Origin: Tranzscheliella williamsii | Lineage: Eukaryota > Basidiomycota > Ustilaginomycetes > Ustilaginales > Ustilaginaceae | Assembly (NCBI GenBank): GCA_023212725.1 | Contig: JALBYF010000035.1 | Span: 124,001 to 188,000, forward strand | Direction: 5' to 3' | Length of the DNA stretch: 64,000 nucleotides | Shown here: positions 1-10,335 of the stretch, piece by piece | Layout: each line of letters starts with the position of its first letter | Numbering within the stretch: the stretch's first letter is position 1 | The notes under the pieces: generated by a model | Database searches by the model: none | The model's input: the letters and a program-made list of their open reading frames with translations, nothing else | What the model was told of the DNA's origin: nothing | Position numbers and translations under genes: made by a program

Positions 1-194
1 GGAGACGGACGTTCAAATCCGGCTTCGAAGATGCCCATGAGAAGTTCGCGCTTGAGGAAATAGTCTTCGAATTCATTGCCCTTGGTGTTGAGGACATCTT
101 CGGTCTGCGGTCTCTCGTCCTTGTTCAACTTGTTGGTGATTGCTTGCTTCCACGCAGCCTCAGATTGGCCTGGTGCAGGTCCCGACGCTGACAT
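1..194 (-). CDS. DHH1: DHH1/DDX6-type DEAD-box RNA helicase, N-terminal fragment
   Basis: The gene runs off the left edge, so only the first ~64 residues are present. They start [16 protein letters not shown] and contain the DHH1-specific leader [18 protein letters not shown] followed by the Q-motif segment [10 protein letters not shown], which in this family is followed by IQ. DHH1/Ste13/DDX6 is a cytoplasmic DEAD-box ATPase that promotes decapping and translational repression of mRNA in P-bodies; that role is family knowledge. The start is the ATG at 192-194, the first Met before the conserved leader. It is divergent from PAM17, with about 1.3 kb between them. The helicase motifs themselves (GKT, DEAD, SAT) lie outside the window, so integrity of the gene cannot be judged here. 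Confidence 0.92.
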   Translation of the reverse strand, partial: MSASGPAPGQSEAAWKQAITNKLNKDERPQTEDVLNTKGNEFEDYFLKRELLMGIFEAGFERPS

Positions 195-1492
195 TACGAA
201 GGACGGGTTGAACTAGTGGCAAGGAAGATCCGGCGGCGATGGTGCTGAGGGGCAAATCGGTATAGTAGATGCAGTAAATGGACGAGACACGGTTGTGTAC
301 AAGATAGTGATACAGATGCAAGGCAAGCGAAACAGCGAAGCAATCGAGTCTGAACGGACGCAGGGAATCAGGGTTGGATGTGATCGGCGCTCAGCAACAG
401 ATGGTATGTACCTGCGAAAGCGGTTAAGTGGGTGAGCGAGTTCGTACTACAGATGCAGCGAGCTGGCAATGAAAGTAGAGCTGTTGGACTGCAGCGGGAT
501 TTGTTGCAACCGAATCGTCTTCACGAGAGAGGCTAGACAAGATGCTGCGGCGTATTGTAAAGCGACGAGGGAGCGACGCAGTGGTCAAAATATCGAGACG
601 AATCCGAGAGGATGACAAGGAGGTGCCTGTTGGAGTGGTGATGAATTGGCGGTTGAAAGGCTATCGGGTTGATGTGGGTGATGGTTGCGCCTTTGGAGCG
701 AAGCAGGAGAAAACCGCAAGGAATGAGCAAGCAAGTCTAGCTAGGGGTGATTCGTTGTTGGGCTAGCGTAAGAGATGGACGAGCCGTTGTATGCGGCAGA
801 AGCAATGTAGGAACCGTGGTAGAGATGATGATGGATATGAAGGCGAGTAAAAGGGGAATGATAAGCCTGGATTGATCTGGCGATGGGGACAAGAAGAGGC
901 TGCGGCTTGCTCATCGGCCTCTTTCGCCCTGATCTGTTTGTGCCGTATTCACAACTCTAACTTCACTTTCCTCTTTCCTTTGTTCCATTAACCAAAAGGA
1001 TGCTTAGACTTGTTATGCATATTAGAACGACACTATTAAGGCATATAGCTAGGCTAACTTGGTTCAAGTATCCATTACACTTCTCGTCCGGGTCAGAAAC
1101 GTCGTGATCACTTTCCCCAACTTTAACATTGATGGAGGGGCGCCAACCACAACCAGCAAAGCTATGCCAGAGCCTTGCTCCTTGGTTCGTGCTTGTAGTT
1201 CATGACTCTGTTTCAGGAGCCGGTAGAGCTCTGCGAGCTGTGACTGCTACTGGCGGGGAAGACGGCGCTTACGTGGAAGAAGAGGAGGTCGCTATATATG
1301 GCCAGCACCAAAAAAAGGAAACGCTCAGGCCAGCTCTTACCATGCCATAAGAACGCAAGAACCGGCCGAGAAGAAAATGTCTGGCTGCTTCTCCACTCAT
1401 CTTCGACTTCTGATACCGACTCTGCCACCTACCATCCCCATTCCGGCAAGCTTGCCTTCCTCTTCTATCCTGTTCTCCGCTTCGTCGCCATC
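195..1492. other. Intergenic, divergent DHH1/PAM17 upstream region
   Basis: About 1.3 kb between two divergent starts. Short ORFs on both strands show no recognisable domain. An AT-richer patch lies around 940-1100. The reading frame of PAM17 stays open upstream to 1298, but that extension has no recognisable targeting signal. I see no RNA gene or repeat here. Confidence 0.5.
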
Positions 1493-2289
1493 ATGCTTGC
1501 TTCCGCCACCAAAAGGATAGTATTACGGACGCTTCGGGAGGCAGGTGCGAAGCCATCAGCAGCGCTTGCTGCTGCCTCTTCGTCTCGATTGTCGATGGCT
1601 GCCACCGCTTTTGTCGTGTCTCCGCCGACCCAGTCGCGCTTTAGCACATCTGCATCGCGGACAGCTGAGGGAGGTGCTACGCGCTCGCAAGGAACAAATA
1701 CTTCTAGCACGGATGTTGAGCACCTCAGTTGGGACAGGTATCTTCAGTTGCGCCGGTCTCGTCGGCTGGCAGGCATGGTCAGCACCGTCCCCACCACTGT
1801 CCTCGCAGGGGCGGCGGCCGGCTCGTATTTCCTCACCCTCGACATCGATCCGAGCAATGCTATTGCCGGGATTGATCCTCTCTTCATCAATGCTGGCCTT
1901 ACACTCGCATGTACGGGTCTGGGCTGGCTCACCGGTCCTACTGTAGGAAACTCGATCTGGAGCCTTCTCCACCGAAAAGACGCCAGACAGATCGCTGAGA
2001 AGGACCACGATTTCTACGAACACATCAAGAGAAACAGGGTCGACCCAACCAGGCAGTCGGTTCAAAACCCGGTGCCAGACTACTACGGCGAGAAGATTGG
2101 GACCATTAAGCAGTACCGTCAATGGCTTCGCGATCAGGTGAGTCCCGCAAATGCACGGCGTCCGATTCTGCCCCTACCATGCCTCATCAAACGTACTGAC
2201 CGTTAGCCATCTTCTTCCTTTGCATTCTTCTGCGCCTATAGGCCGCTTTCCGACGAAAGGCCGCACATGGCCTGAGCCGAGACGACTAA
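1493..2289 (+). CDS. PAM17: PAM17, presequence translocase-associated motor subunit (mitochondrial), two exons
   Basis: PAM17 is an inner-membrane protein that organises the TIM23 import motor on the matrix side. Exon 1 is 1493-2137 and exon 2 is 2242-2289. The 104-nt intron has GTGAGT and TATAG borders and is in phase 0, giving 230 residues. The N-terminus is rich in Arg/Ser/Ala (MLASATKRIVLRTLREAG), as expected for a matrix presequence. The family segment LSWDRYLQLRRSRR (about residues 78-91) precedes two hydrophobic segments (about 93-113 and 127-150). The hallmark block RNRVDPTRQSVQNPVPDYYG follows near residues 175-195. Splicing replaces the intron read-through by AAFRRKAAHGLSRDD, matching the short basic end of the family. 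The start was chosen at the presequence Met rather than at the upstream in-frame ATG at 1298. Confidence 0.93.
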
Positions 2290-2458
2290 TGTATACAACA
2301 TACTACACCTGCGAAGAGTGCCGGTACATTCTCATCTACTGCAAGCTCACGCAGGCTTCTGTGAGAGTGATGCGATGATATGGCAGGCCAAAGGGTGCAG
2401 ACAGTTGTTGTTACATGGGTGAAGAGCCAGCTAGAGGCCCGGAAGACGTCGTGAAGCG

Positions 2459-4240
2459 TCAATTGCGGCCCTTGCTGTTTACCTTGACCCGGCCCTCTTC
2501 AAAGAGATGCTGTGGACGGAAGGGCCACTTCTCGAAAGTCCTTGCCAGGTTCGCCCACTGCATGTTGGTGAGATCGTTGACGAACATGTGCGGTTCGACC
2601 ATCTCTTCCCGCGAGATCAAGCCCTTCTCAACCTGTGCCATGCCTGTCATCTTGAGAATGTTCTGTCCGCCCGGTGCAATGTGGGTCAGAGCCTCGCCGA
2701 CCGTCTTGGAACGCAGAATGAAGAGGTTGCGCGTGACAAACTCAAATGCTTCGATCTCGCCCGGCTTGATCAGCGGCTTTTTCTTGGGCGTGAGAGTCAA
2801 CATGACGAGGCCCGTCCTTGTCAGCCCGGTGGAGGGGTTGCTGTTCGGGATTAGCGAGAGGCCGGACAGAGTCACGCGCGGGCCGATGCTGATCGAGGGA
2901 GGGTAGAAGTGATGCGCGTGCGGCTGGAGCTCGTGGGCGTACTTGTGCACCTCTACATCCGCCAAACACTGGACCGTGGTGCCCAGCTTGCCACGCGACG
3001 TCTTGTCGCCTGCCTGAGCAAGGCAGCGCTTGGCCAAGGATTCGCCGCACAGAAAACCGAGCTGGATCCGTCCGTGGCGGAACAGCCAAATCCTGTTGGC
3101 GATGGCCGATACGATCTGAGCAAATAGTTGTTCGCCGTATACGGTGTTGGGAAGCTGTGCAAAAAACACAAGCGGCGACAGTGTTTGCCAGCTGGCATCC
3201 GAGTGAGGCGGGGGGACGAACTGGTTGTCACTGAAATCGATGTATTCACCGTTCGACTTGGCCACCCGTCCATTCAGATGTGAAAGCTTTCCAGACGATA
3301 CGAGTAGGCTATAAGTATCCCAAAAATAGGCAGACGCATCGAGTATGTCCAGTCGATCATCTTGACCTTGCTCAGCGAGCTGTGCCTTGAGTTTCTTCAA
3401 GCCTTCTTGGTAGCTCGGTGTCGCTTCGAGCGCGATCACCTTTTCTACTTCGCTGAGCTTGGTCAGTTCGCTGGCCATAATGCCGGGTCCTGGATACCCC
3501 TCTACCACGGTCACCTTTTCGCCGTTTCGCTCGGGTAGATCAAGTTTGAGATGGCCGATGATGTCTTGCACTGTCGCCCTGTTGCTGACAAAGTAGCGGT
3601 AGGTGGACATGTTGGCTTTTGATACGGGAAACGCGCTCTTCCACATCTCCCTCGGCGGCAAGTGGTCGTAGGTCATCAATTTGACCATATCCGCCGTTGT
3701 GGGCACAGCGACGGTTTCTACGTTCTCTGATTCGACAACTTCATCTTTGGCTGGAGGCGGGGCTTCGGTCGTTGGGCTGACGACGGAAGCGGACATCTTC
3801 CTGGGTCTTCCTCTCCCCTTTGCCACCTTTTCTCTAGGGGGTTCGGCAGGTCTGCTCGCGTCGTTGGCTACAGCACCACCAAAGGCTGACTTCGTCCTCT
3901 TTCGAGAACGTGCGGGAAGGCCCAGCGTCTCCTTGGCTTGCCTATCAGCCTCCTTGACCTGTCTCTCAGCCCTTTTTACCAACCTTTCAGCATCTATCTC
4001 AGCTTTGGTGCGCCTCACTCGCTTTTTCTTGAGGGGCTCATCTAGGGAAGAATAGCTTGTCGAAGCCAACGCTTCATTCGTGCACCATGGCGTAACTTGA
4101 TATCCTCTAGAGGTGCTCCCACAAGGGTGTGCGGGGCAAGGGAGGTTTCGTACGGCGAGAACCGAGGCGGGACCTCTGTGTATACTCCATGCAGATACAA
4201 GGGCAGAGGACCCTCCGACGCGAGCGAGCGCTATTGACAT
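2459..4240 (-). CDS. Mitochondrial transcription factor B / rRNA adenine dimethyltransferase-like protein with basic N-terminal extension
   Basis: 593 residues in one exon. Residues ~200-590 have the KsgA/Dim1/mtTFB methyltransferase fold: a SAM-binding loop at 245-256 (VVEGYPGPGIMA), an acidic strand end (VIALEA), and a segment IWLFRHGRIQLGFL typical of the family. The position where dimethylases carry N-[LI]-P-[YF] reads AQLPNTVYGEQL, which is degenerate and favours a transcription-factor role like yeast Mtf1. Family knowledge: such proteins work with the mitochondrial RNA polymerase in promoter melting. Residues 1-200 are an extension with a probable presequence, a basic Lys/Arg/Glu helix (70-118) and an AT-hook-like KGRGRPRK (141-148). 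Alternatively it may still methylate 12S-type rRNA. The gene is divergent from the J-protein gene. Confidence 0.82.
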   Translation of the reverse strand: MSIALARVGGSSALVSAWSIHRGPASVLAVRNLPCPAHPCGSTSRGYQVTPWCTNEALASTSYSSLDEPLKKKRVRRTKAEIDAERLVKRAERQVKEADRQAKETLGLPARSRKRTKSAFGGAVANDASRPAEPPREKVAKGRGRPRKMSASVVSPTTEAPPPAKDEVVESENVETVAVPTTADMVKLMTYDHLPPREMWKSAFPVSKANMSTYRYFVSNRATVQDIIGHLKLDLPERNGEKVTVVEGYPGPGIMASELTKLSEVEKVIALEATPSYQEGLKKLKAQLAEQGQDDRLDILDASAYFWDTYSLLVSSGKLSHLNGRVAKSNGEYIDFSDNQFVPPPHSDASWQTLSPLVFFAQLPNTVYGEQLFAQIVSAIANRIWLFRHGRIQLGFLCGESLAKRCLAQAGDKTSRGKLGTTVQCLADVEVHKYAHELQPHAHHFYPPSISIGPRVTLSGLSLIPNSNPSTGLTRTGLVMLTLTPKKKPLIKPGEIEAFEFVTRNLFILRSKTVGEALTHIAPGGQNILKMTGMAQVEKGLISREEMVEPHMFVNDLTNMQWANLARTFEKWPFRPQHLFEEGRVKVNSKGRN

Positions 4241-4688
4241 CCTGAGCCGAGCTCCTTGATGATAAAGTCCGCTCTGTTGGGATTCGTGGACGATGCGGTG
4301 CTAGGTCGAGGGTAGCACGAGAATGAGCGGACCGTCACGGAGACATCAACATCCAGAATGCTTCTTACAGTAGCCAGGGAAGCGAAGAACTCCAGGGTTT
4401 TCTCCACCATTTTTCTATATTTTTGTCGGGAGACGGACTTGATGATGTATTTAGATTTGCGTCATTGCAGCTGAAAGGATAGGCTCTTTCTCGCGGACCC
4501 GCTGCCATCCTCACCTTACTTAGATACCGTATCGTGTCTCTTCTTCTCTATGCTTGCCAGGACGGTGTCAGCAGTCTACTAGAGGCTACAACAAGCCCGA
4601 GGCACGGTTTCGGACGAGTTCTCCTCATCGACAGGTCTTCAAACAGGGCTCGCTAACTTACCCAATCCCTCCTCCCTTTTGCGCCACG
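4241..4688. other. Divergent promoter region, mtTFB-like / J protein
   Basis: 448 bp between two divergent starts. It is pyrimidine-rich close to the J-protein start (ttctctatgc, cctccctttt), as is common in fungal leaders. The J-protein frame is open upstream without an ATG. No other feature is seen. Confidence 0.5.
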
Positions 4689-5840
4689 ATGTCCGCCAAC
4701 GACAACTTGCTGGACTCGTTCCGAGTGCTATCTCTGCCTTCATCTGCAACAGAAACAGAGATAAAGAAGGCTTATCGCAAGCTATCCCTCCGGTTCCATC
4801 CGGACAAGGCTGGCAAAGATGTAGACCCTGTCCAAGCGGCCTCTCGATTTCACGAGATTAACCTGGCCTATGAAACGCTGATGGATCCAGCTGCGCGGGC
4901 CAAAGCTGTGCAGAGAACGGCTGAGGATGCGGCCAGGTGTGATAGACAGGACCAGTACCAGGGCAGGCGCCGGCAAATGGCCGAGGAGCTCGACAGAAGC
5001 GAAAAGGAGGTAGATAGGAAGAGGCAAGATGCCAACAGGAGAACCCGGGACAGATCAGCTAAAATCGCTGAACTGAAAGAAGAGGCACGTCGGATGGTCA
5101 GGGCGAAAGATGCGCAACTGGCTGCTGCTAGACGGGTTGAAGAGGCGGCAGCAGATCGGAAGAGGAAGCTCGATGAGCACGAGGCCAGCGTCAACCGCGA
5201 GCCCGGTCTGCATCCTTTGGACAAGACCGTACGCATTCGCTTCCCTGGCGTTCAACTTGCCGCCCTTTGTGGCTCGTCGTCAGAGCCAATACCCTTGCCG
5301 GCGCCAACCGATGCACTGTCAACTCCGCTGGCCACTGCCCTGAGCGGACAATTTGGTCCGTTGGAGCATCTTCAATTCCAGATGTCTGCTTCGAACAGGA
5401 AGCTGAAGCGCGAGATGACCGCCTTGGCCTCCTTTACACACTTCAATGACGCATGGCAGGCTGTTACTACAGGAGGTGCAATGCGTTGTACTGGGCTGCT
5501 GGAAGACGTGTACATCGGCTGGGCCAAGTATGAGGAACGCCGCAACGCCGCAGAACCGGGCAGGGAGAAGATCTATCTCGAGCCCGAGCGCATCAAATGG
5601 TACGCGGCCCGCGGCATCGTCCACCCCACAGATATCGGCCGCGTGCCACTCCGCCATCCACCCGCGTCGGCACATGACGCGAGCGAAAGATTCAGCAATG
5701 CTGCTGCGAGCATGCCGAAGTATTCATCCGAATATGAGGCTAGAACCATGCAACGGCTACGAGATGCCGCCAAGAACCTACATGAGGACGGCGGTGGCGA
5801 TGCGGGAAGAGTCTCGGCGCAAACCCACGCGGGAACATGA
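4689..5840 (+). CDS. DNAJC17/Cwf23-type J protein, splicing-associated
   Basis: 383 residues, single exon. The J domain covers residues ~6-75 and carries the HPD tripeptide at 37-39 (KLSLRFHPDKAG). It is followed by a long charged helix (about 85-180, rich in Arg/Glu/Lys/Ala) and an RRM-like region near 185-290 (KTVRIRFPGVQL, LEHLQFQM, ASFTHFNDAWQAVTTG). This order, J domain then coiled coil then RRM, is that of DNAJC17 and yeast Cwc23, which act in the nucleus with the spliceosome rather than in general folding. The start is the first ATG before the J domain. The tail is polar and not recognised. Its neighbour downstream, IST1, is convergent. Confidence 0.85.
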   Translation: MSANDNLLDSFRVLSLPSSATETEIKKAYRKLSLRFHPDKAGKDVDPVQAASRFHEINLAYETLMDPAARAKAVQRTAEDAARCDRQDQYQGRRRQMAEELDRSEKEVDRKRQDANRRTRDRSAKIAELKEEARRMVRAKDAQLAAARRVEEAAADRKRKLDEHEASVNREPGLHPLDKTVRIRFPGVQLAALCGSSSEPIPLPAPTDALSTPLATALSGQFGPLEHLQFQMSASNRKLKREMTALASFTHFNDAWQAVTTGGAMRCTGLLEDVYIGWAKYEERRNAAEPGREKIYLEPERIKWYAARGIVHPTDIGRVPLRHPPASAHDASERFSNAAASMPKYSSEYEARTMQRLRDAAKNLHEDGGGDAGRVSAQTHAGT

Positions 5841-6610
5841 CGGCACTACCTGCCCGCGTCCATTTCCCCTGCCATTGGTGCTCTGCGGGTCATCGATTCG
5901 TCGCTCGGTTCGGCACACCCCCGGCTTATGCTGCTGCTCCAGCAACAGCTTAAGCATCAGGTCCTCGAAAAAGGTGCCGCCACGGGCCGATGAATTGGGT
6001 TATAGACGGACAATTTTCTTCCGCCTTGCAACCTGGGCCGCTGAGTTCACCCTGGAACTTCTCAGTCCCGGACCGGAGTCTGACCATCAGCCGCTGCAGC
6101 GCAAGGGTATTCCCTGTAATCGCTGCGCTATCAATGCGCTATCGCGAGACGCAGCTCCTTTTCCTTGCTCTTTGGCTTGGCCATGCCGCGTCCGAAGATG
6201 ATTCGTACAAAGCAGCAACGAAATCCTAGAAAGAGTCGAGAAAGCTTTTAGCCTTACAGGTCGCGCTAGGACAGCATGGCTTCGGTGGGCCGCCCAGGCG
6301 ACAAGAGACATGATCTACGGTCCCGCGCATACATGCCGGCTCTCTATCGAAAGACCACGAAGCGGGACCGAAGCTACAAAGTGCTGGAACGAGGTACTTT
6401 TGTTCAAAGTAACTGGATGCGGTCGGATGCCGTCTGTGTCACTTTGCAATGGTTCCAGTTTTCTGTCATTATCTCACCTCCGAGCTTTCATGCCAACCCT
6501 CGGCTTGAGAGCCCCTATATGGCTGCAATCATGTACATGACCCGCAGCATCCCAGCATTCCTATACCCATCATGTCATCCCATGTGCCTGCCGTTGTCCA
6601 GCTGGTCTGG
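5841..6610. other. Intergenic, convergent J protein / IST1
   Basis: 770 bp between two 3' ends. Open frames here, on either strand, have no domain and read as chance ORFs in GC-rich DNA. No RNA gene or repeat was seen. Confidence 0.5.
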
Positions 6611-7610
6611 TTACCGTCGTTTCAGTGCGGCGAAACGTGCTTCGAGCGAGTCGTACTCGTCCTTCTCCGCGTCTTTCTTGCCTGTAGGCGTCGCTGGCGG
6701 TTTATCGTTGTTCTGCTTGTCTTTTTGGACCTGGGTTTGGCTTTCGGTCGTACTGCCTGTGAGTGCGGGCGGCTTGTTTTGCTTGCCGTCGGTGCTGAGT
6801 ACGTTCTCCACCTCTGCCTTGTCGCCGTTCTCTTCTGCTTCCTGCGCCTCCTGTTCCGGATCCTGCGTCGCGATCTGCGTTTCGGGTAGCAACTCGGATG
6901 AAAAGGCCACATTGTAGGCCTTGCAGATCTCATAGATGTACCTGCAAAGGTGGTAGGCATGTCGATGCGCAGAATACAGGGAAGTCAGCGAGCGGCCTCT
7001 TGCCTGATTTAGCAGGGCGAGCAGAGCGGCTACTTACAGATCGACCAGTCTAGGGTCGGGAGCCTGGACGGCTAGCTTGTTTACGACCCTTTCGGGCACG
7101 CAGCCGTCGCGGTTGTCCATGACGTCCTGGGCAAATTCACGCCCGAACTTGCTCATAAGCAGCTCGCGAAGCACGTGCAGCTCCTTGAGCTCGGTGCGTG
7201 GCGCGGCATGCACAATGGCAGCAACCGCCGGTGCGATAGCAGCGTCAGGCTCGCGCACCTGCAGATCCAAGAGTGCGAAGCGCGCCAGTAGTGTTTCTGC
7301 ATACAGCTCCATCAGCTCCAAGAGTTCCAGATGGACATCCTCAGAAATGATGCCCTCGGTCTTAATCCTTGCCGTCTCCAGCTTTCCCTTCTCCACTAGC
7401 GACGATATGTCTCGTCGCGCTTGCTTCGCCATGGCTTCCTAGCAAAGCAGGCGCGTTGCAGCCGGCGTACAGGAGCAGATGGACATGTAAGTTAGAGCGT
7501 GCTGCAGCGATGCGAAGACCCATACACACCTTCTTCTCTTGCAGCATCTTGCAGCGCTGGATGGTAAGTTTGAGCTGCACCTTGGTGCGTGCCCCATTGT
7601 AGGGCGCCAT
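6611..7610 (-). CDS. IST1: IST1, ESCRT-III-like regulator of Vps4, three exons
   Basis: Exons are 7530-7610, 7038-7438 and 6611-6941, with introns of 91 and 96 nt (GTGTGT..CTAG and GTAAGT..GCAG). The spliced length is 813 nt, 270 residues. Exon 1 encodes MAPYNGARTKVQLKLTIQRC and exon 2 continues with KKEAMAKQARRDISSLVEKG and ARIKTEGIISEDVHLE, the conserved Ist1 helical core (about residues 5-185). After a Gln/Glu/Lys-rich linker the protein ends in YDSLEARFAALKRR, which fits the MIM1 consensus (D/E-x2-L-x2-R-L/F-x2-L-K) that binds the MIT domain of Vps4. Family role: controls Vps4 recruitment and ESCRT-III turnover at endosomes during multivesicular-body sorting. It is divergent from PRI1. 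Confidence 0.94.
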
Positions 7611-7987
7611 TGTGCCAATAAGACAGCAGGTTATAAGCAAGATCAGCTGGATGTATTGCGACGTGCGAGAGTGGGCATCTCGAGGCAAGCTCCCCTTCCT
7701 TGATCGTCTCCACTTGAGTGCTCGTTCGGCGCAACACGCGAAGAATTGGCCGAGCAGGGAGGTTCATCTTGGCATCGGGAGATCGAGCCCGCCCCGATCT
7801 TTGCTCTCTTTCTTCTCCGCGTAGTTCGAGACGCGTCGTGTCTGGTTGCACTTTACTCGACGGGCATGAGAGAGCAACGCGCGCTGGACTCAGCTGCCAT
7901 CTTCCGTTTCCGCTCCTTCGACCACCTTGCTGCGTCTGGACGTCACTTGCCACCTTCTCCACACGAGTGCGACGCAAGGTGACAGAA
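7611..7987. promoter_or_regulatory. Short bidirectional promoter, IST1/PRI1
   Basis: 377 bp separate the two divergent start codons, so both promoters must lie here or overlap the 5' ends. No TATA element stands out. The PRI1 frame is open back to 7718 without an ATG. Confidence 0.45.
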
Positions 7988-9508
7988 ATGGCAGCAGCAG
8001 TAATGAGCTCACCGCTCCCGGCGGCCCGACCTCCACCACCTTCGCTTGGAGACATGGAGCTGGACGCAGAAAATGACGCCCTCCTGCCCGACACTGCGTT
8101 CAACTCGATCGACGAGAGAGCGATCGAGGTTAGAGACTCATCCGACCCCATGTCTATGCTATCCTTCTATCGTAGGCTGTTTCCTTGGAAGCAACTCTTC
8201 TCCTGGCTTAACCAAGATTTGCCCCACATGGCGGCCACCAAGTCGTTTACCCATCGCGAATTCGCCTTTACGCTGCAGAACGAAGCGTATCTGCGGTACA
8301 ATTCCTTCTCCAGCGCTGAAGAGCTCAAAAAAGAGGTCTGCCGGCTCAACCCTGCCAGGTTCGAGATCGGGCCGGTGTACACTGCCAAACCCAAGGATCG
8401 AAAGACGGTACAGAAGCAGAGCTTCAAGCCAGTGTTGCGTGAGCTCGTCTTCGATATCGATATGACCGATTACGACGAGATCAGGACGTGTTGCTCGGGC
8501 AAAGGAATTTGCAAGAGGTGCTGGAGCTTCATCGCGGTCGCTGTCGAGGTGCTGGATGTTGCGCTGCGCCAAGATTTCGGATTCAAGCATCTGCTCTGGG
8601 TCTACTCAGGCCGACGAGGCATTCATTGCTGGATCAGCGACAAGAACGCCGTAGAGCTCGCTGACGACGCACGCAAAGCGATTGTCGGATGGCTCGAGGT
8701 GATCAAAGGCGGCGCTAACCAGGTCAAGAAGGTGTCGGATGGCGGGTGGATCCCCAACGGCGGCACGCGTAGTTTGCATCCGAGTCTAGCCAGAGCCATC
8801 GGAGGCGAGGGCCATGAATCCGGTCCGTTGAAGCTTGCCTTTGTCGACACGGTTCTGAAGGACCAGGACTGTTTCCGATCCGAGGCGCACTGGCAGATCC
8901 TTCTGCAACTGCTGCCATCGTCGGAGGGAGAGGCCGTGGAGAAGTTGCGGAGTAAATGGGAGCGGAATCCCGGCCGGACAAGCCTGGACAAGTGGCAGGA
9001 CGTAATGGAAAGCGCGGCCAAGGCGGGCGAGCACAAGAAGGAGAAAGTGTGGCGTCCATGCCTCGAGGACATCATTCTGCAGTACACGTATCCACGGATC
9101 GATGCTGAAGTATCCAAGCACATGAACCATTTGCTGAAGAGCCCCTTCGTCGTCCATCCAGCTACTGGAAGGGTCTGTGTACCATTGGAAGCTTCCAAGG
9201 TGCAAGAGTTTGATCCGGAGAACGGCTGCCCCACGGTAGCGCAACTGCTGCGGGAGCTCAACGCATATCAAGCCAAACACGGCTCGAACGGTGCTCCGTC
9301 TGCGGCCACGATGCATGACGGTGTCCGGAGCAATTACAAGAGCGACGCGGCCGACGCAGCGACGGCGGCGGCATCCCTGCGACAGGACTGGGAGAAGACC
9401 AGCCTGAAGCCGTTCGTTGAACTCTTCGAAAGACACTGCAATGCCATCGCCAAAGAGACACGAAGCCTGCGTCGCCAGCAGCAGGAACAGAATGCCTTTG
9501 ACTTTTAG
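7988..9508 (+). CDS. PRI1: PRI1, DNA primase small catalytic subunit
   Basis: 506 residues, single exon. Together with the large primase subunit and DNA polymerase alpha it makes the RNA primers for nuclear DNA replication. The catalytic strand reads RELVFDIDMTDYDE, with the metal-binding Asp pair at D156 and D158. A Cys-rich zinc-binding segment follows (CCSGKGICKRCW, Cys 168, 169, 175 and 178), then the nucleotide-binding motif SGRRGIHCW at 207-215, all in the order of archaeo-eukaryotic primases. The N-terminal leader of about 50 residues is Ala/Pro-rich and not conserved. The start ATG at 7988 is the first in this frame; a second Met at residue 6 is a possible alternative. The length is somewhat above the human and yeast proteins (about 410-420 residues), mainly through the leader and a polar C-terminus. 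Confidence 0.95.
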   Translation: MAAAVMSSPLPAARPPPPSLGDMELDAENDALLPDTAFNSIDERAIEVRDSSDPMSMLSFYRRLFPWKQLFSWLNQDLPHMAATKSFTHREFAFTLQNEAYLRYNSFSSAEELKKEVCRLNPARFEIGPVYTAKPKDRKTVQKQSFKPVLRELVFDIDMTDYDEIRTCCSGKGICKRCWSFIAVAVEVLDVALRQDFGFKHLLWVYSGRRGIHCWISDKNAVELADDARKAIVGWLEVIKGGANQVKKVSDGGWIPNGGTRSLHPSLARAIGGEGHESGPLKLAFVDTVLKDQDCFRSEAHWQILLQLLPSSEGEAVEKLRSKWERNPGRTSLDKWQDVMESAAKAGEHKKEKVWRPCLEDIILQYTYPRIDAEVSKHMNHLLKSPFVVHPATGRVCVPLEASKVQEFDPENGCPTVAQLLRELNAYQAKHGSNGAPSAATMHDGVRSNYKSDAADAATAAASLRQDWEKTSLKPFVELFERHCNAIAKETRSLRRQQQEQNAFDF

Positions 9509-10335
9509 AAGCAGCACTCGCCACGCGTTGCCGAAGGCACTCTGCTCCGCATCACACTATGGCGCGGAGTTGCATCTCTTCCGCTCATCCGCCATCTTTG
9601 GGCCCAGTTTTCGAGCGGCAAGTCCTATCTGTACCCTTGTTCTCGATACCCGTTACGAATCACCACGCAGAACCACCCTCGATTTGCTGTGCGCACGGCC
9701 TGCTGCCCTGCACCGTCACAGATCTGGAATCCACGCATATCATCGCATCGCAAGAATTGTCCCGTATCATGTATGAAGGCGAGCTCTGCCAATCAGCTTA
9801 GCACTTGCCGTCGAGTCGAGTTCACTCGCACGAAATATCCCTCTGTATTCGCTTCACTGTATTCGTTGTTAGTTCTTTGCGGAGACAAGAAGCGGTGAGG
9901 ATACGCGGAGTGACTCTGCGTTTAACGATCGAATGGCGCGCGTATAAGGCGCGTATATACATATGTATGGGGCAAACGGATCGCGCCGCCATTCCTTCGT
10001 AGTCGCGTAAGCTGGCTTAAGCGACTGCATGAGAGGGTCAAATATTGACGCTACCTTCTCAACCGCTTGCCCATCCCTTTCATTCGTCTACTCTATTCTC
10101 TGCCTTGTTTGCGTTCTCGATGCACCTATAAGAGGGTCTTGTGGCACTGCCAGCCCCAACGTGAACACCGAATAGGGCGTCTTCTACCGTTCTCACCAAC
10201 ATTACGAATACGATCACCACCACCACACGGCCGGCGCTGTAGCTCAGTTCCTCTCCAGGACGCATTCAGCGTTTTGCTGCCCGATAGGGAACGCGTTGAC
10301 TCTGGACAACTGGCCTTGGAGTGAAAGCTGCTGCC
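9509..10335. other. Intergenic, PRI1 3' / Clr2-like 5' region
   Basis: 827 bp in tandem orientation. It contains a perfect 12-bp palindrome (atacatatgtat, about 9957-9968) in an AT-rich stretch, which could be a weak regulatory or 3'-end element. No gene was recognised. Confidence 0.4.

Noticed and set aside
1298..1492. N-terminal extension of PAM17 from the upstream ATG
   Set aside because: It would place ~65 unconserved residues ahead of the presequence, and the Met at 1493 gives the expected mitochondrial start.
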